A stretch of 54,764 nt of DNA from Cryomorphaceae bacterium (GCA_007695365.1 REDV01000056.1:1-54764); one strand, 5' to 3'. Positions 8,901-16,689 are shown, numbered from the stretch's first letter. The notes: generated by a model from the sequence alone, not told the origin. Translations and numbers: made by a program.

Positions 8901-9572
8901 CGAATAAACGCTGTAGGTTCTTACCCCGAAGGTATCGGTGATAGCTGCAAGGGTCTTGTTGTCAATATCACTGAGAAGTGTGCCCGATGCGAAGTAAGCC
9001 ACAATGATGGCCAGCGCACCTACAAAACTGATGATGGTGTTTTTAAACTTATGGGCCAGAAAAAAGATGATGCTTCCGGCAAAAAACATGTTGGGAAGCA
9101 CAAAGTAGAAGTAGTTGCTGAGCAGGTTGGAAACGTAGAACGGCCCCATTCTTTCGCTGTCCATCCATCCTGCCAACGGACCGATGACACTTCCGAGCCA
9201 CGCTCCCACAAAAACTCCCAGCAAAGGCAAGGTGCTGAGTAACCAGGCCCCAAGAAATCGCCCCCAAAAAAAGCCGGCTTTGCCAATGGGCAGATGAAAG
9301 AGAATCTCATTGAACTGGTTGTTGTGGTCTCGCAAGGCCGCATTGTTGAAAAAGGCTGCCGCGAACAACAGTCCCAAAATGCCCATAATGAGCGTAAACT
9401 GGGTCAATACATCGGGGGCGTTGCGGTGCACGTTTCCGATGGCGCCGCCAATCTGCACATTATCACTTGCCACCGCGCCAAAAGCAAACAGGGCAACCAT
9501 ACCGAAAAAGACATAGAGCATCGGGCTTTTAAAGGCCGAGCGCATCTCGAGTTTGAAAAATTCGCTAAACAT
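5976..9572 (-). CDS. ABC-2 type permease fused to an M1-family metallopeptidase
   Basis: A 1198-residue membrane protein. The first roughly 600 residues carry two sets of ABC-2 permease helices (for example LYVFFGMVALFAFGAVA near the start and a second block around 310-580). The C-terminal third is an M1 (gluzincin) domain with zinc ligands His939 and His943 and catalytic Glu940 in HEMAHQWW. The third ligand is Glu963 in MLTESFAEY, and GTMPYSESLGF lies upstream in the position of the GAMEN exopeptidase motif. The same fusion occurs in other Bacteroidota. The ATPase at 9586-10467 is 13 bp upstream and must be its partner. Substrate and peptidase target are unknown; the peptidase domain is probably extracytoplasmic. 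Confidence 0.9.
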   Translation of the reverse strand: MFSEFFKLEMRSAFKSPMLYVFFGMVALFAFGAVASDNVQIGGAIGNVHRNAPDVLTQFTLIMGILGLLFAAAFFNNAALRDHNNQFNEILFHLPIGKAGFFWGRFLGAWLLSTLPLLGVFVGAWLGSVIGPLAGWMDSERMGPFYVSNLLSNYFYFVLPNMFFAGSIIFFLAHKFKNTIISFVGALAIIVAYFASGTLLSDIDNKTLAAITDTFGVRTYSVYSQYWTPAERNTLSPALEGIILYNRLFWLALGIVISVLSYWSFRFQEKLRFSRKSKIKIQEVAHYEKVAIDKPTVLSQFNSKLNRLQFTSFFMANLRSIVKSVVFKIVALFGILLLVISLVQGYEYYGLQTYPVTYEIIDDINGSTGIFLLIVVIFFSGELVWRDRMSHIHEVINATPHHSFVSIFAKVASLVSVAVLLQFAFILVGMLSQLLRGYTRIELDVYLVYFLVNDLPGYIILAALFVVIQTLLNNRYVGYFIGLLFITVWSIVMSVLEWQSNMLLPGESPGIFYSDMNRFGPGLVGTLWFNAYWVLFAVLLIFIAGFFWPRSVVSSMREKWLVAKSSFTGGAKRAFAVVGVCWLLVAGWVYYNTIVLNPYKSGKQLKLESVEYEKKYRQYKDRHLPVLTDIHYNIDIFPEKRDVYVEAEAQFLNKTNHPIDSLYFNLNQQWKNEILIPNADLVLNDEELGFQIYALNQALQPGDSLRMIIKTAYITKGFQNTRGNTNIVRNGTFLNNFEILPTMGYSEGAELSGKNDRKKYGLPERDRMPPLQYPCGHVCMSNYLTDGLADWVNVSSVISTSSDQIAVAPGSLVKEWSGGDRRYFHYELDQPSQNFYSFMSARYEVAREKYRDIDIEVYYHHAHHVNVAMMIDAVRRSFEYFEEHFGPYYHKQARIVEFPRYAGFAQAFPGTMPYSESLGFIINLEDETDNNIVDAVIAHEMAHQWWAHQEIPAKMQGGTMLTESFAEYSSLMVMKKDLQGDDMRMKKFLKYNYDRYLRGRSGEAVKELPLYKVENQDYIHYGKGAVILYSLQDYIGEDSVNASLRTFLEEYAYAEPPYPSSLDYLRHLEPRVADSLSYLVEDWIKQITLYDLRLKEATARKLSGDLYEVTFQLEARKLYADSLGNETEQPLHEWIDIGVYSDKEEKNLMAWKRVRLTQSPARYVMTVEGLPAKAALDPRQMLIERVVSDNVKSVKVEG

Positions 9573-9585
9573 CTTCGTGGCAGAT

Positions 9586-10467
9586 TCAGGCCGTTACGGC
9601 GGGGTTGATTTTCACGAAAAACACATCTTCGAGGTTGGGCTCAACAGACGTGAAACCATCTCCAGGGTGGCTGTCGCTCAACACGTGTATGTGCGGACGA
9701 CCACCTACCATTTTGTCGCTTATCACGTGGTGCGTGGTTCTGTAGGCATCCACTTCTCCTCGCTCAAGTGCCTTCATCCAAACTTTTCCGCGAAGCTCTT
9801 CGAGTACCGAAACCGGGCTACCGCTGTACACTATGCGCCCGAGGTTCATGATGGCCATGGCAGAGCAAAGTTCGCGCACATCATCCACAATGTGGGTACT
9901 CAAAATCACCACCACTTCGCGACCTACATCGGCCAGAAGGTTGTGAAAACGGTTGCGCTCTCCGGGGTCGAGGCCGGCGGTGGGCTCATCCACAATAATC
10001 AGACGCGGATTGCCAATCAGGGCCTGCGCAATTCCAACCCGCTGTTTCATTCCACCGGAGAAACCTTTTACGCTTTTATTGCGCTGCTCATAAAGATTTA
10101 CTTTCTGCAAAAGGTACTGCACCAACTCTTTGCGCTCCTTTTTGGCGGCAATACCCTTGAGAATGGCCACGTGATCGAGCAATTGCTCGGCGGTGATGCG
10201 CGGATACACGCCAAATTCCTGGGGTAAGTAGCCCAGCACCTTGCGCACCTCGGCAGGTTGTTTCAGAATGTTTATATCGTCTAAAAATGCACTGCCGCTA
10301 TCGGCCTCCTGCAGCGTTGCCAGCGTTCGCATAAGGCTTGATTTACCGGCGCCGTTTGGCCCCAGCAGGCCAAACATACCATTGCTGATTTCAAGGCTTA
10401 CATCGTCGAGGGCTTTTACCCCGTTGGGATAGGTTTTGGATAGATTTTCAATGCGCAAAAGAGCCAT
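9586..10467 (-). CDS. ABC transporter ATP-binding protein
   Basis: A 293-residue nucleotide-binding subunit. The Walker A loop GPNGAGKSS is at residues 36-44, the Q-loop at LPQEFG (81-86), the ABC signature FSGGMKQR at 136-143, Walker B LIIVDEP at 156-162 and the switch His at 192 (LSTHIVDDV). An extra region of about 70 residues after the ATPase core is typical of ATPases paired with ABC-2 permeases. It is the first gene of a two-gene operon with the permease/M1-peptidase fusion, so it should energise that protein at the inner membrane. Start: ATG at 10467, with a family-typical N-terminus LLRIENLSKTYPNG. Confidence 0.95.
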   Translation of the reverse strand: MALLRIENLSKTYPNGVKALDDVSLEISNGMFGLLGPNGAGKSSLMRTLATLQEADSGSAFLDDINILKQPAEVRKVLGYLPQEFGVYPRITAEQLLDHVAILKGIAAKKERKELVQYLLQKVNLYEQRNKSVKGFSGGMKQRVGIAQALIGNPRLIIVDEPTAGLDPGERNRFHNLLADVGREVVVILSTHIVDDVRELCSAMAIMNLGRIVYSGSPVSVLEELRGKVWMKALERGEVDAYRTTHHVISDKMVGGRPHIHVLSDSHPGDGFTSVEPNLEDVFFVKINPAVTA

Positions 10468-10907
10468 AAGGGTTGGTTTAAGGTGTCACAATGTAGATGT
10501 AAGACGAGGAGAAGTGCCGTTTTACTACACCAAAGGCATAGAATACTGATTAGTGGTGGGGTAGGGTCCACAGTGAGGCATTCGATAGAAAATCATCCTC
10601 AAGACACTACAATAGCCACACAATTGTGACTTTAATAAAAAAAATCCGCACGAAGATTTAGTTTCAACCTCCTGCTTGAAAATGAGATGGAGGGTAGTTT
10701 GGTGATTAACCACATTGAATTACGAGATTAAACCATCGGGGTACTCTGGCCCGGTAATCTCCTCGTTTTATTCAACAAGCAAAGGCGCTCCTTGCGCGAC
10801 ATGGGCCCGGAAACCGTGGTGGCAGAATTGGGTTAGGGCAAATGGCGACAGGAAAAATTGCAGGATAAGCGGGAAGAACGCTAGCTTCAAGGAGACACCT
10901 ACCCATA
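10468..10907. other. gene-poor stretch with a possible decayed coding fragment
   Basis: No intact gene is visible. The promoter of the ABC operon must lie at its left end on the minus strand, but I find no convincing -7/-33 pair. On the plus strand around 10755-10880 one frame reads like protein (SLRDMGPETVVAELG, stop, [15 protein letters not shown], stop). The charged helix-like composition broken by two stops suggests a dead gene fragment of unknown family. It is in a different frame from the glpF relic that starts at 10908 and has no counterpart beside the intact glpF. Confidence 0.25.
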
Positions 10908-11120
10908 TGGGTGATTGGCATGTCCCTTGGCGGCACCACGGGTTATGCCATCAATCCGGCCCGCGACATTGGCCCGCGACTGATGCACCAAATCCTCCCC
11001 ATCAAGGGCAAGGGCAGCAGCGACTAGAGCTATACGTGGGTTCCGATTTTGGGGCCCAATGCAAGAGCGTTGATTGCAGCCGGCATATTCATGTTGCTGA
11101 GCGCGGGGAGTATGGTGTGA
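10908..11120 (+). pseudogene. glpF relic: last 71 codons of a second aquaglyceroporin gene, with internal stop
   Basis: This stretch aligns without any gap to the end of the intact glpF (4549-4761, constant offset 6359), with about 19 differences in 213 bases by hand count (roughly 91 percent). It encodes GlpF residues 177-246, including [10 protein letters not shown], but the Trp codon of the SDW segment is TAG, giving a premature stop. There is no upstream two-thirds of the gene. Several differences are silent or conservative (LALGG to MSLGG, DLGP to DIGP). That suggests the copy diverged while functional, perhaps in a related strain, before it decayed here. Confidence 0.85.
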
Positions 11121-11219
11121 TGAAATGAGCCATGAGCCGATTACGCCCTCTAACTGGCTAATGATTGAGTTGTATTTGAGTCGATTCAAGTTTAAATTTG
11201 GCTCACGAGCCACAACTGG
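11121..11219 (+). repeat. degenerate copy of the fic leader (operator/promoter region)
   Basis: The duplication continues past the glpF stop into the copy of the fic upstream region (partner 4762-4860), still gap-free but only about 75 percent identical by hand count. The left arm of the first palindrome survives exactly at 11132-11143. The right arm is damaged, and the second palindrome keeps TTTGGCTCA. The position of the fic ATG is ACG (11205-11207). Similarity stops after ACAACTGG at 11219, so no fic coding sequence follows. It is a relic, not a working promoter-gene pair. Confidence 0.75.
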
Positions 11220-11243
11220 TCATGCCGAGAAAAACGGAAAGCT

Positions 11244-11915
11244 TTATCCACCGGCGTCGTAGGCATCATCCAGATTCCGGTTGCGGTTTCCGAAACGAAA
11301 CACCAATCCTCCAGACAAATCACCCTGTACAATCTGGCTGCTCGCTCCTACTCCTACCCCACAACCACTCGCTGAATCGCAGAAAATACCCGCATTACCG
11401 TACTGCAAAGGTGCCAGAATACCCACCGAAACACGCAAACCAATCATCTCCGTAAAAAAGTAGTTAAAACCCCCGCGCATGGTAACGGCAGGTCGGATTT
11501 CACTGTTTATAGCGGTGGACAAAGGCGTGATTACTCCTATTCCGAGTGCAATCTGCCCGAAGGGATTAAAACCTATTCCATTGTCTCGGCCTCGCGAAAC
11601 ACCCAGTAAAAAGTACTCAATGTTGGCATCGAAAAGACGCTCCCGACCAAACAGCCCGCTCTGCACAAAGTCGATGGTAGATGACTGCCGTGAATATGCA
11701 ACCAGCAACGCCGAGCCACCTACGCGGTAGCGAAAATCAGCAGAGAATGCGCCCGAATCCTCTACCTTGAGCTTTCCAAACTGATTGTCCACGCGCACAG
11801 GCAAGCTGCCTCCAAAGCGATAGCCATAGCTCACTCCTAGTTCCATTTGTGACATTCCAAGCTGTGCGATGAGGGTAAAAATAAGGCCCGCAAAAATGGT
11901 CTTTGTATGTTTCAT
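11244..11915 (-). CDS. predicted outer-membrane beta-barrel protein
   Basis: Starting at the ATG at 11915, the product has 223 residues with a clear signal peptide (MKHTKTIFAGLIFTLIAQLG, cut after MSQ). Alternating short strands rich in Gly and aromatics follow (ELGVSYGYRFGG, FSADFRYRVGGSALLVAYS, RPAVTMRGGFNYFFTEMIG, LSGGLVFRFGNRN), the pattern of a small outer-membrane barrel. An upstream in-frame ATG at 12035 would place 40 residues before the signal peptide and overlap the neighbour, so I reject it. It is the third gene of an operon with the genes at 11923 and 12513. Function unknown. Confidence 0.75.
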   Translation of the reverse strand: MKHTKTIFAGLIFTLIAQLGMSQMELGVSYGYRFGGSLPVRVDNQFGKLKVEDSGAFSADFRYRVGGSALLVAYSRQSSTIDFVQSGLFGRERLFDANIEYFLLGVSRGRDNGIGFNPFGQIALGIGVITPLSTAINSEIRPAVTMRGGFNYFFTEMIGLRVSVGILAPLQYGNAGIFCDSASGCGVGVGASSQIVQGDLSGGLVFRFGNRNRNLDDAYDAGG

Positions 11916-11922
11916 TGTAGCT

Positions 11923-12510
11923 TTATTTACGAAGCCAATCCAGGCCGATTTTAATACTCCAGAAAGAGGTGGTAAGCAATCCACTACCTTCGGGCAGGTA
12001 ATGGTATCCACCAGCAATGTGCAAGCCGAGATCATCGCTCAGTGCAATACGAACGCCGAGCTCAGGATTCAGGGCAAATTGCCAGCCTTTTTCACCCACC
12101 GAATAAAGGCCAATATCTTCCTGCTGATTTTGATAAGCCACACCAGCACCCAATCTCAGAAAAGGAATCACATCTCCATCGCCGGCAAGATTGTACTGGT
12201 TGACAGTTTGAATCGTCAGTATATTAGTGTAGCTCACCATATTGGCGGTGATCGCGCTTGCACCATCGGTTCGGGTAATGCGTCCGAAGTCATGTTCAAA
12301 ATAGCTCCATCCTATTGCACCACCAAATGAATAGCGATCAGTAATTTGCTTACGTGCCTGATACTGAACATTCCAGAATCCCACGCTGGGCGCAAAATCA
12401 TGAAACGCTCCATCAGAAAAAGCCAACCCGTAATTGAACTCAGAGTGCCACTGCGACGACGCACTCAAGCTCAGTAGCACCCCCAGTGCAGTTAAAAAAC
12501 GCTTTGCCAT
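11923..12510 (-). CDS. predicted outer-membrane beta-barrel protein, second of the operon
   Basis: The product is 195 residues. An N-terminal signal peptide (MAKRFLTALGVLLSLSASSQ) is followed by about eight amphipathic strands (EFNYGLAFSDG, YSFGGAIGWSYFEHDF, FLRLGAGVAYQNQ, LGLHIAGGYHYLPEG) and a final strand ending IKIGLDWLRK, typical of eight-stranded outer-membrane barrels. It lies two bases after the lipoprotein gene at 12513 and seven bases before the barrel gene at 11244, so the three are probably co-transcribed and may work in one envelope assembly. No family name can be given with confidence. Confidence 0.75.
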   Translation of the reverse strand: MAKRFLTALGVLLSLSASSQWHSEFNYGLAFSDGAFHDFAPSVGFWNVQYQARKQITDRYSFGGAIGWSYFEHDFGRITRTDGASAITANMVSYTNILTIQTVNQYNLAGDGDVIPFLRLGAGVAYQNQQEDIGLYSVGEKGWQFALNPELGVRIALSDDLGLHIAGGYHYLPEGSGLLTTSFWSIKIGLDWLRK

Positions 12511-12512
12511 AC

Positions 12513-13190
12513 CTACTTTTTAAGAACTTGTGATTGACTGAACATTTGGCTTAAATTCACTTCAAGACGCGTTGCAATAGAAGCGTCGGAGCCTTGGAGA
12601 AAGCCGTTTACCACTCCTTTCCAGGCCACGGGAATTTCCTCTGCCAGGTTGTTTGCGTTGTTCGGATCAGAGAGCGTAACAAAGAGGGTTCCGGTTCGGA
12701 AATCGCTGCAAGCCATTGAAGGCGGGTAATACCAACCCCAGCCGCCACCCCAGCCACCGGGGTAATAATCCCATCCTCCCCAATAGCCCCAGCCGCAATC
12801 CCAGCAGGGCATAAAGCAAGAAGAGTACTCGGTAGCACTGATCATGGGAAGCATGACCAGGTCTGCGAGCTGCGAAGAGTCAGGCGAAACCCGCTCCCAG
12901 CCCAGGTTGATCATGTGTCGCGAGAGCGCCTCAAGAATCAAGTCGTCAAACTTGTGCAGATTGTTATCAGGTTCTCCTTCGCCGATCACAAGCACTGAGT
13001 CGGGCAGGGCGAATGTGCTCTTCACCGAAAAGTTGTAATTCACATCATAAGAAGTGTATACAAGATCAAAATCATCTACAAAGTCGTTGGGTGCAGGGCG
13101 ACATGCTACAAGGCTCAAAAGAACGAAAGCGAAGGCTCCGAAGCGCAAAACCGGGTTCAGTGGCATCATGGTTAAATTAGAATTCGACAT
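12513..13190 (-). CDS. DUF4136-type lipoprotein with an aromatic/glycine-rich insert
   Basis: I choose the ATG at 13190 (MSNSNLTMMPL...), which gives 225 residues with a lipoprotein signal FVLLSLVAC; an earlier ATG at 13277 would precede it with a charged 29-residue tail. After the lipobox the order FDLVYTSYDVNYNFSVKSTF, a predicted ILEALSRHMINLGWERV helix, and ADLVMLPMISATEYSS resembles DUF4136 lipoproteins. In the middle sits an unusual segment (about 130-160) dominated by Trp, Tyr and Gly with three Cys. It is the first gene of a three-gene envelope operon. Function unknown. Confidence 0.7.
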   Translation of the reverse strand: MSNSNLTMMPLNPVLRFGAFAFVLLSLVACRPAPNDFVDDFDLVYTSYDVNYNFSVKSTFALPDSVLVIGEGEPDNNLHKFDDLILEALSRHMINLGWERVSPDSSQLADLVMLPMISATEYSSCFMPCWDCGWGYWGGWDYYPGGWGGGWGWYYPPSMACSDFRTGTLFVTLSDPNNANNLAEEIPVAWKGVVNGFLQGSDASIATRLEVNLSQMFSQSQVLKK

Positions 13191-13659
13191 AAAACCTATT
13201 AGGTTGGCTGATGGTTCAGGTTGCAAATATGTTTTTTTTTCGTGAAATGACCTCATAGTAAATGTCTCCGTTTTCAATAGACATTTATCCCAAATTATGC
13301 AATAGGAGGAGCGAGTAGCTCCGAACTACTTGCATGAGTTGCCCCGAAAGCTTTCGCACCAATTGACCTGCCTGCCTTCAAGAACTTATGACGGCACGCG
13401 GGAAAAATCTCTACTCAGCCCCGGGCATTGATGGTATTACCGATCTGGACGCAGCACTTGTGCTTGATGTACTGCTCTAATGCGTAACCGAGGCCGAGGG
13501 CAGGCGTGCGGCTACCTGCTGTTTTCAAAGCTAAAGACCCGAGCACGGGTAGCTTGATGAAATCTTCAGCAATGAAATCCCTGCCGTCCTGATTTCAACC
13601 CATGAAACCTTGAAAAAAAGGTTAATTATCTTACTTTTAGCCTTGAAATAAGAATCACT
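13191..13659. other. gene-poor stretch
   Basis: No intact gene is recognised. A 10-base palindrome GAAAGCTTTC occurs near 13350. A short minus-strand frame ending at about 13300 reads plausibly as protein (SIGAKAFGATHASSSELLAP, then stop), and a plus-strand ATG at 13389 opens a 30-codon frame. Both are too short to support as genes and could be debris. The promoters for the divergent genes at 13190 (minus) and 13660 (plus) must lie at the two ends. Confidence 0.3.
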
Positions 13660-13974
13660 ATGCTGAAAAATGTATTGAAACTCAAATATGAATTCCAGAA
13701 CAAGGAGGAGATCATACTGCGAGATTTCCTGGCACTTGAGCGCACCCGGCTGGCCAATGAACGCACCTTGCTAACCTATCTTAGAACATCACTGTACATG
13801 GTACTCGGTGGTCTGGGTATACTACAATTGCGCGACTTTGAAAACATCCGATGGCTGGGTTTTGTGGCTTTGGGATTGAGCGTAGTCTTTGTTGCCATTG
13901 GGGTTGTTCGTTTTTACAATCTGAAGCAGGGGTTGCGTGAGTACTACCAAACCACCGGAAGACCTCAGCCCTAA
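13660..13974 (+). CDS. DUF202 (YidH-like) small inner-membrane protein
   Basis: The product is 104 residues. The DUF202 signature lies at residues 23-45: FLALERTRLANERTLLTYLR leading directly into the first membrane helix (YMVLGGLGILQL). A second helix is at 66-84 (LGFVALGLSVVFVAIGVVRF), and the C-terminus is a short cytoplasmic tail. The domain's biochemical role is not known. Seventeen bases separate it from the SLC13-type transporter gene, so the two are likely one transcript. Confidence 0.85.
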   Translation: MLKNVLKLKYEFQNKEEIILRDFLALERTRLANERTLLTYLRTSLYMVLGGLGILQLRDFENIRWLGFVALGLSVVFVAIGVVRFYNLKQGLREYYQTTGRPQP

Positions 13975-13991
13975 ACCAATATAGCCTACTG

Positions 13992-15773
13992 ATGAGTACC
14001 GAAACCCTTATTGTTTTCATTGTACTCTTGCTCACCCTTGTAGCATTTATCTGGGGGCGCTTTCGTCACGACATCGTTGCCATCAGCAGTTTACTTATAC
14101 TCATCGTCACCGGCAATATTGAACCTGAACGCGCTTTTGAGGGTTTCGCGCATCCTGCTGTAATTACCGTGGCAGCCGTGTTGATAGTAAGCGCCGGATT
14201 AAAGCACTCAGGACTTATTGATGTGATCGGGAAACTTCTTACACGCATTGGAGACAAACCCACTCTACAGGTAGCAGCCTTGTGCGCGATGGTTTGTGTG
14301 GCCTCCGCCTTTATGAACAATGTGGGTGCACTTGCCGTGCTCATGCCCGTGGCCATACACATGGCCCGTAAAAGCGGGCGTCCACCATCGCTTCTACTGA
14401 TGCCTCTTGCCTTCAGTTCATTGCTGGGTGGCATGATTACGCTCATCGGTACACCGCCTAACATTATCATTGCTGCTTACCGCGGAGATGAAGCGGGGAA
14501 ATCTTTCTCCATGTTTGACTTTGCGCCAGTTGGGATGGGTTTGGCCATTGTCGGACTACTTTTTATTGTGCTCATTGGATGGCGGCTCATACCCCGAAGA
14601 GAGGGTGCGGGCAAAAACCAGCTCAGCTTTGAAATTGACGATTATATCACCGAAGTGCGGGTTACCAAAGACTCAAAAATTCTTGGTCTGAACGTGAACG
14701 AATTAAACGATACGAGCAAAAGCGAAGTAATATTGCTGGGGTTTATTAGAGACAATCGGCTGATGCACGCACCCAGTAAGTGGAACAAACTACGCGAAGG
14801 CGACATTCTGATTATTGAAGCCGATTCGGATGAGCTGAAGAAGTTTGTAAACGATTCGGGTACAGAAATGGTGGGCACCGATTTGCTGAGAAAAGATGCG
14901 GAGGGATCTGACGAACTGCGCGCTTTTGAGGTGGTGGTGATGAACGATTCACCCATTGTAGATCGCACAGCTTCGGGCCTTCAGTTGCGCGAACGATACG
15001 GGGTAAACCTGCTCGCACTTGCACGCAGCAACATCCAGCGACGCAAACGCATTGACCATATGCAATTCAAGCCCGGTGATGTACTGCTTATACAAGGCTA
15101 TGCACAAGGTATTGATGAAACAGTTGCTGAAATGGGTTGTTTGCCCCTGGCGGATCGCAACTTTACCATCGGTAAAAAGCAGAATATCATCCTTGGCGTA
15201 GGTATTTTTGCAGCAGCCATCGCCACAGTATTGCTGGGTTGGCTGAATGTTGAAATCGCCTTTATGGGTGCGGCGCTCGGAATGGTTCTAACACGTGTTC
15301 TTCCCATACGACATATCTATACGAGTGTAGACTGGCCGGTGATTGTTTTGCTCGGAGCGATGATTCCCGTAGGTGCGGCACTGGAAGACAGCGGAGGGGC
15401 AGAATACATTGCCTCGCTGATGCTGGATGTAGGACATCAACTCCCGACCTGGGGATCCATCGCTGCTCTGCTCGTCACTACCATGTTGCTGAGCAATGTC
15501 ATCAACAACGCCGCCACTGCTGTGCTGATGGCGCCCATAGCCATCGGTTTGGCGTCGGGGCTCAACCTCAGCAGTGATGCCTTTCTCATGACTATTGCCA
15601 TTGGTGCATCGGCCACCTTTCTCACTCCCATCGGGCACCAAAGCAATACCTTGATTATGGGCCCCGGGGGCTACAAATTCCGGGATTTTCTCAATATGGG
15701 CATCCCGATGACCATCCTCGTCGCAGCACTGGCGGTTCCGCTCATTATGTATTTCTGGCCAGCTAATCTCTGA
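13992..15773 (+). CDS. SLC13/ArsB-type permease with two internal RCK_C (TrkA-C) domains
   Basis: A 593-residue inner-membrane transporter of the divalent anion:sodium symporter/ion transporter superfamily. The N-terminal membrane half (SSLLILIVTGNIEPERAFEGFAHPAVITV) and the C-terminal half (LLSNVINNAATAVLMAPIAIG, GHQSNTLIMGPGGYKFRDFL) carry the two pore hairpins. Between them, residues about 210-390, are two regulatory RCK_C domains (SKILGLNVNEL... and GLQLRERYGVNLLALAR... ending with VLLIQG). The substrate cannot be read from sequence; relatives carry sulfate, dicarboxylates or citrate. It follows the DUF202 gene by 17 bp. Confidence 0.88.
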   Translation: MSTETLIVFIVLLLTLVAFIWGRFRHDIVAISSLLILIVTGNIEPERAFEGFAHPAVITVAAVLIVSAGLKHSGLIDVIGKLLTRIGDKPTLQVAALCAMVCVASAFMNNVGALAVLMPVAIHMARKSGRPPSLLLMPLAFSSLLGGMITLIGTPPNIIIAAYRGDEAGKSFSMFDFAPVGMGLAIVGLLFIVLIGWRLIPRREGAGKNQLSFEIDDYITEVRVTKDSKILGLNVNELNDTSKSEVILLGFIRDNRLMHAPSKWNKLREGDILIIEADSDELKKFVNDSGTEMVGTDLLRKDAEGSDELRAFEVVVMNDSPIVDRTASGLQLRERYGVNLLALARSNIQRRKRIDHMQFKPGDVLLIQGYAQGIDETVAEMGCLPLADRNFTIGKKQNIILGVGIFAAAIATVLLGWLNVEIAFMGAALGMVLTRVLPIRHIYTSVDWPVIVLLGAMIPVGAALEDSGGAEYIASLMLDVGHQLPTWGSIAALLVTTMLLSNVINNAATAVLMAPIAIGLASGLNLSSDAFLMTIAIGASATFLTPIGHQSNTLIMGPGGYKFRDFLNMGIPMTILVAALAVPLIMYFWPANL

Positions 15774-15831
15774 CCCATATACTCACCGACACCGAATTGG
15801 ATATTTTTTAACGTCCCGGCCTTTCATGCCC

Positions 15832-16689
15832 CTATCGCAACAAAAAGCGATCATATTTCTGAGGCACTTGCGCTTTCACCTCTAATTCTGTTCCAGTTAC
15901 CGGATGCACAAAACGAAGCATTTCTGAATGCAGGAAAAGCCCCTTTCCTCGGAGGGTAGATTCGCCTGCGTACCGAAGATCACCCAACACAGGGCAACCC
16001 AATGAAGCCATGTGAATCCGCAATTGGTGTCGTCTGCCCGTATAGGGAACCAGACGCAGCAAATGAAGCTGCCCAAATCGCTTGGAATCTAATGAATACA
16101 CAACCTCGTAGGCCGAATGGGCCGGTTTTTCGGCGATTGGGAGATGTATTTCGCCTTCGGGATTTATACTCCCGGCCACCACGGCCACGTAACGCTTTTC
16201 AATCTGCCGGTCCTCAAACATTTTATTCAGCGCTGCCAACGTCTTTTGCGTTTTGGCCACCAACAAGGCCCCGCTTGTGGGAAAGTCCAAACGGTGAACC
16301 GGCTCCGGGTGCAGCAGGGCATCCGGCATGGTGGATTGCGAAAGATTACCGGGCAGTGCGTTCTCCAGCGTACGACGTTGGTTTCCACTTACAGCGATTC
16401 CGGCGGGCTTCACAACGACCGCGAGGTATTCATCTTCGAAAAGCACCTCAAGCTTCAGCGCAAATTGCGGCTTGTTAACCACTTCCGGACGGCGTAGCTC
16501 AACGCTTTCACCACCATGAATCCAGCGACCGGTGTCTGCCACTTCACCATTTACAAGCACCCAACCGCGGTCAATGGCTTTTTTCATGCCCTTGCGCGAG
16601 GGTATGGCCTGAAACCAACCCGCACAGATATCCGAAAGCCTGCGTGGCTCAGCTAAGGGCGGCACATGGTATTGTTCTGGTTGAGGCAA
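15832..16689 (-). CDS. RluA-family pseudouridine synthase
   Basis: The enzyme isomerises uridine to pseudouridine in rRNA or tRNA. An S4 RNA-binding domain (GMKKAIDRGWVLVNGEV) precedes the catalytic domain. The catalytic Asp lies in HRLDFPTSG; in many RluA proteins the residue after Asp is Arg, and here it is Phe, as in some Bacteroidota members. YTGRRHQLRIHMASLGCPVLGD is the downstream family motif. The start is uncertain. An ATG at 16809 would add 40 odd leucine-rich residues, so I use the TTG at 16689; a GTG at 16665 is another option. The modified site is unknown. Confidence 0.82.
   Translation of the reverse strand: MPQPEQYHVPPLAEPRRLSDICAGWFQAIPSRKGMKKAIDRGWVLVNGEVADTGRWIHGGESVELRRPEVVNKPQFALKLEVLFEDEYLAVVVKPAGIAVSGNQRRTLENALPGNLSQSTMPDALLHPEPVHRLDFPTSGALLVAKTQKTLAALNKMFEDRQIEKRYVAVVAGSINPEGEIHLPIAEKPAHSAYEVVYSLDSKRFGQLHLLRLVPYTGRRHQLRIHMASLGCPVLGDLRYAGESTLRGKGLFLHSEMLRFVHPVTGTELEVKAQVPQKYDRFLLR

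Noticed and set aside
10715-11128. Plus-strand frame of 137 codons running through the relic
   Set aside because: It runs in a different frame from the relic's glpF coding. Its second half is an out-of-frame reading of glpF sequence, which the intact glpF copy shows to be a shadow of the real gene.
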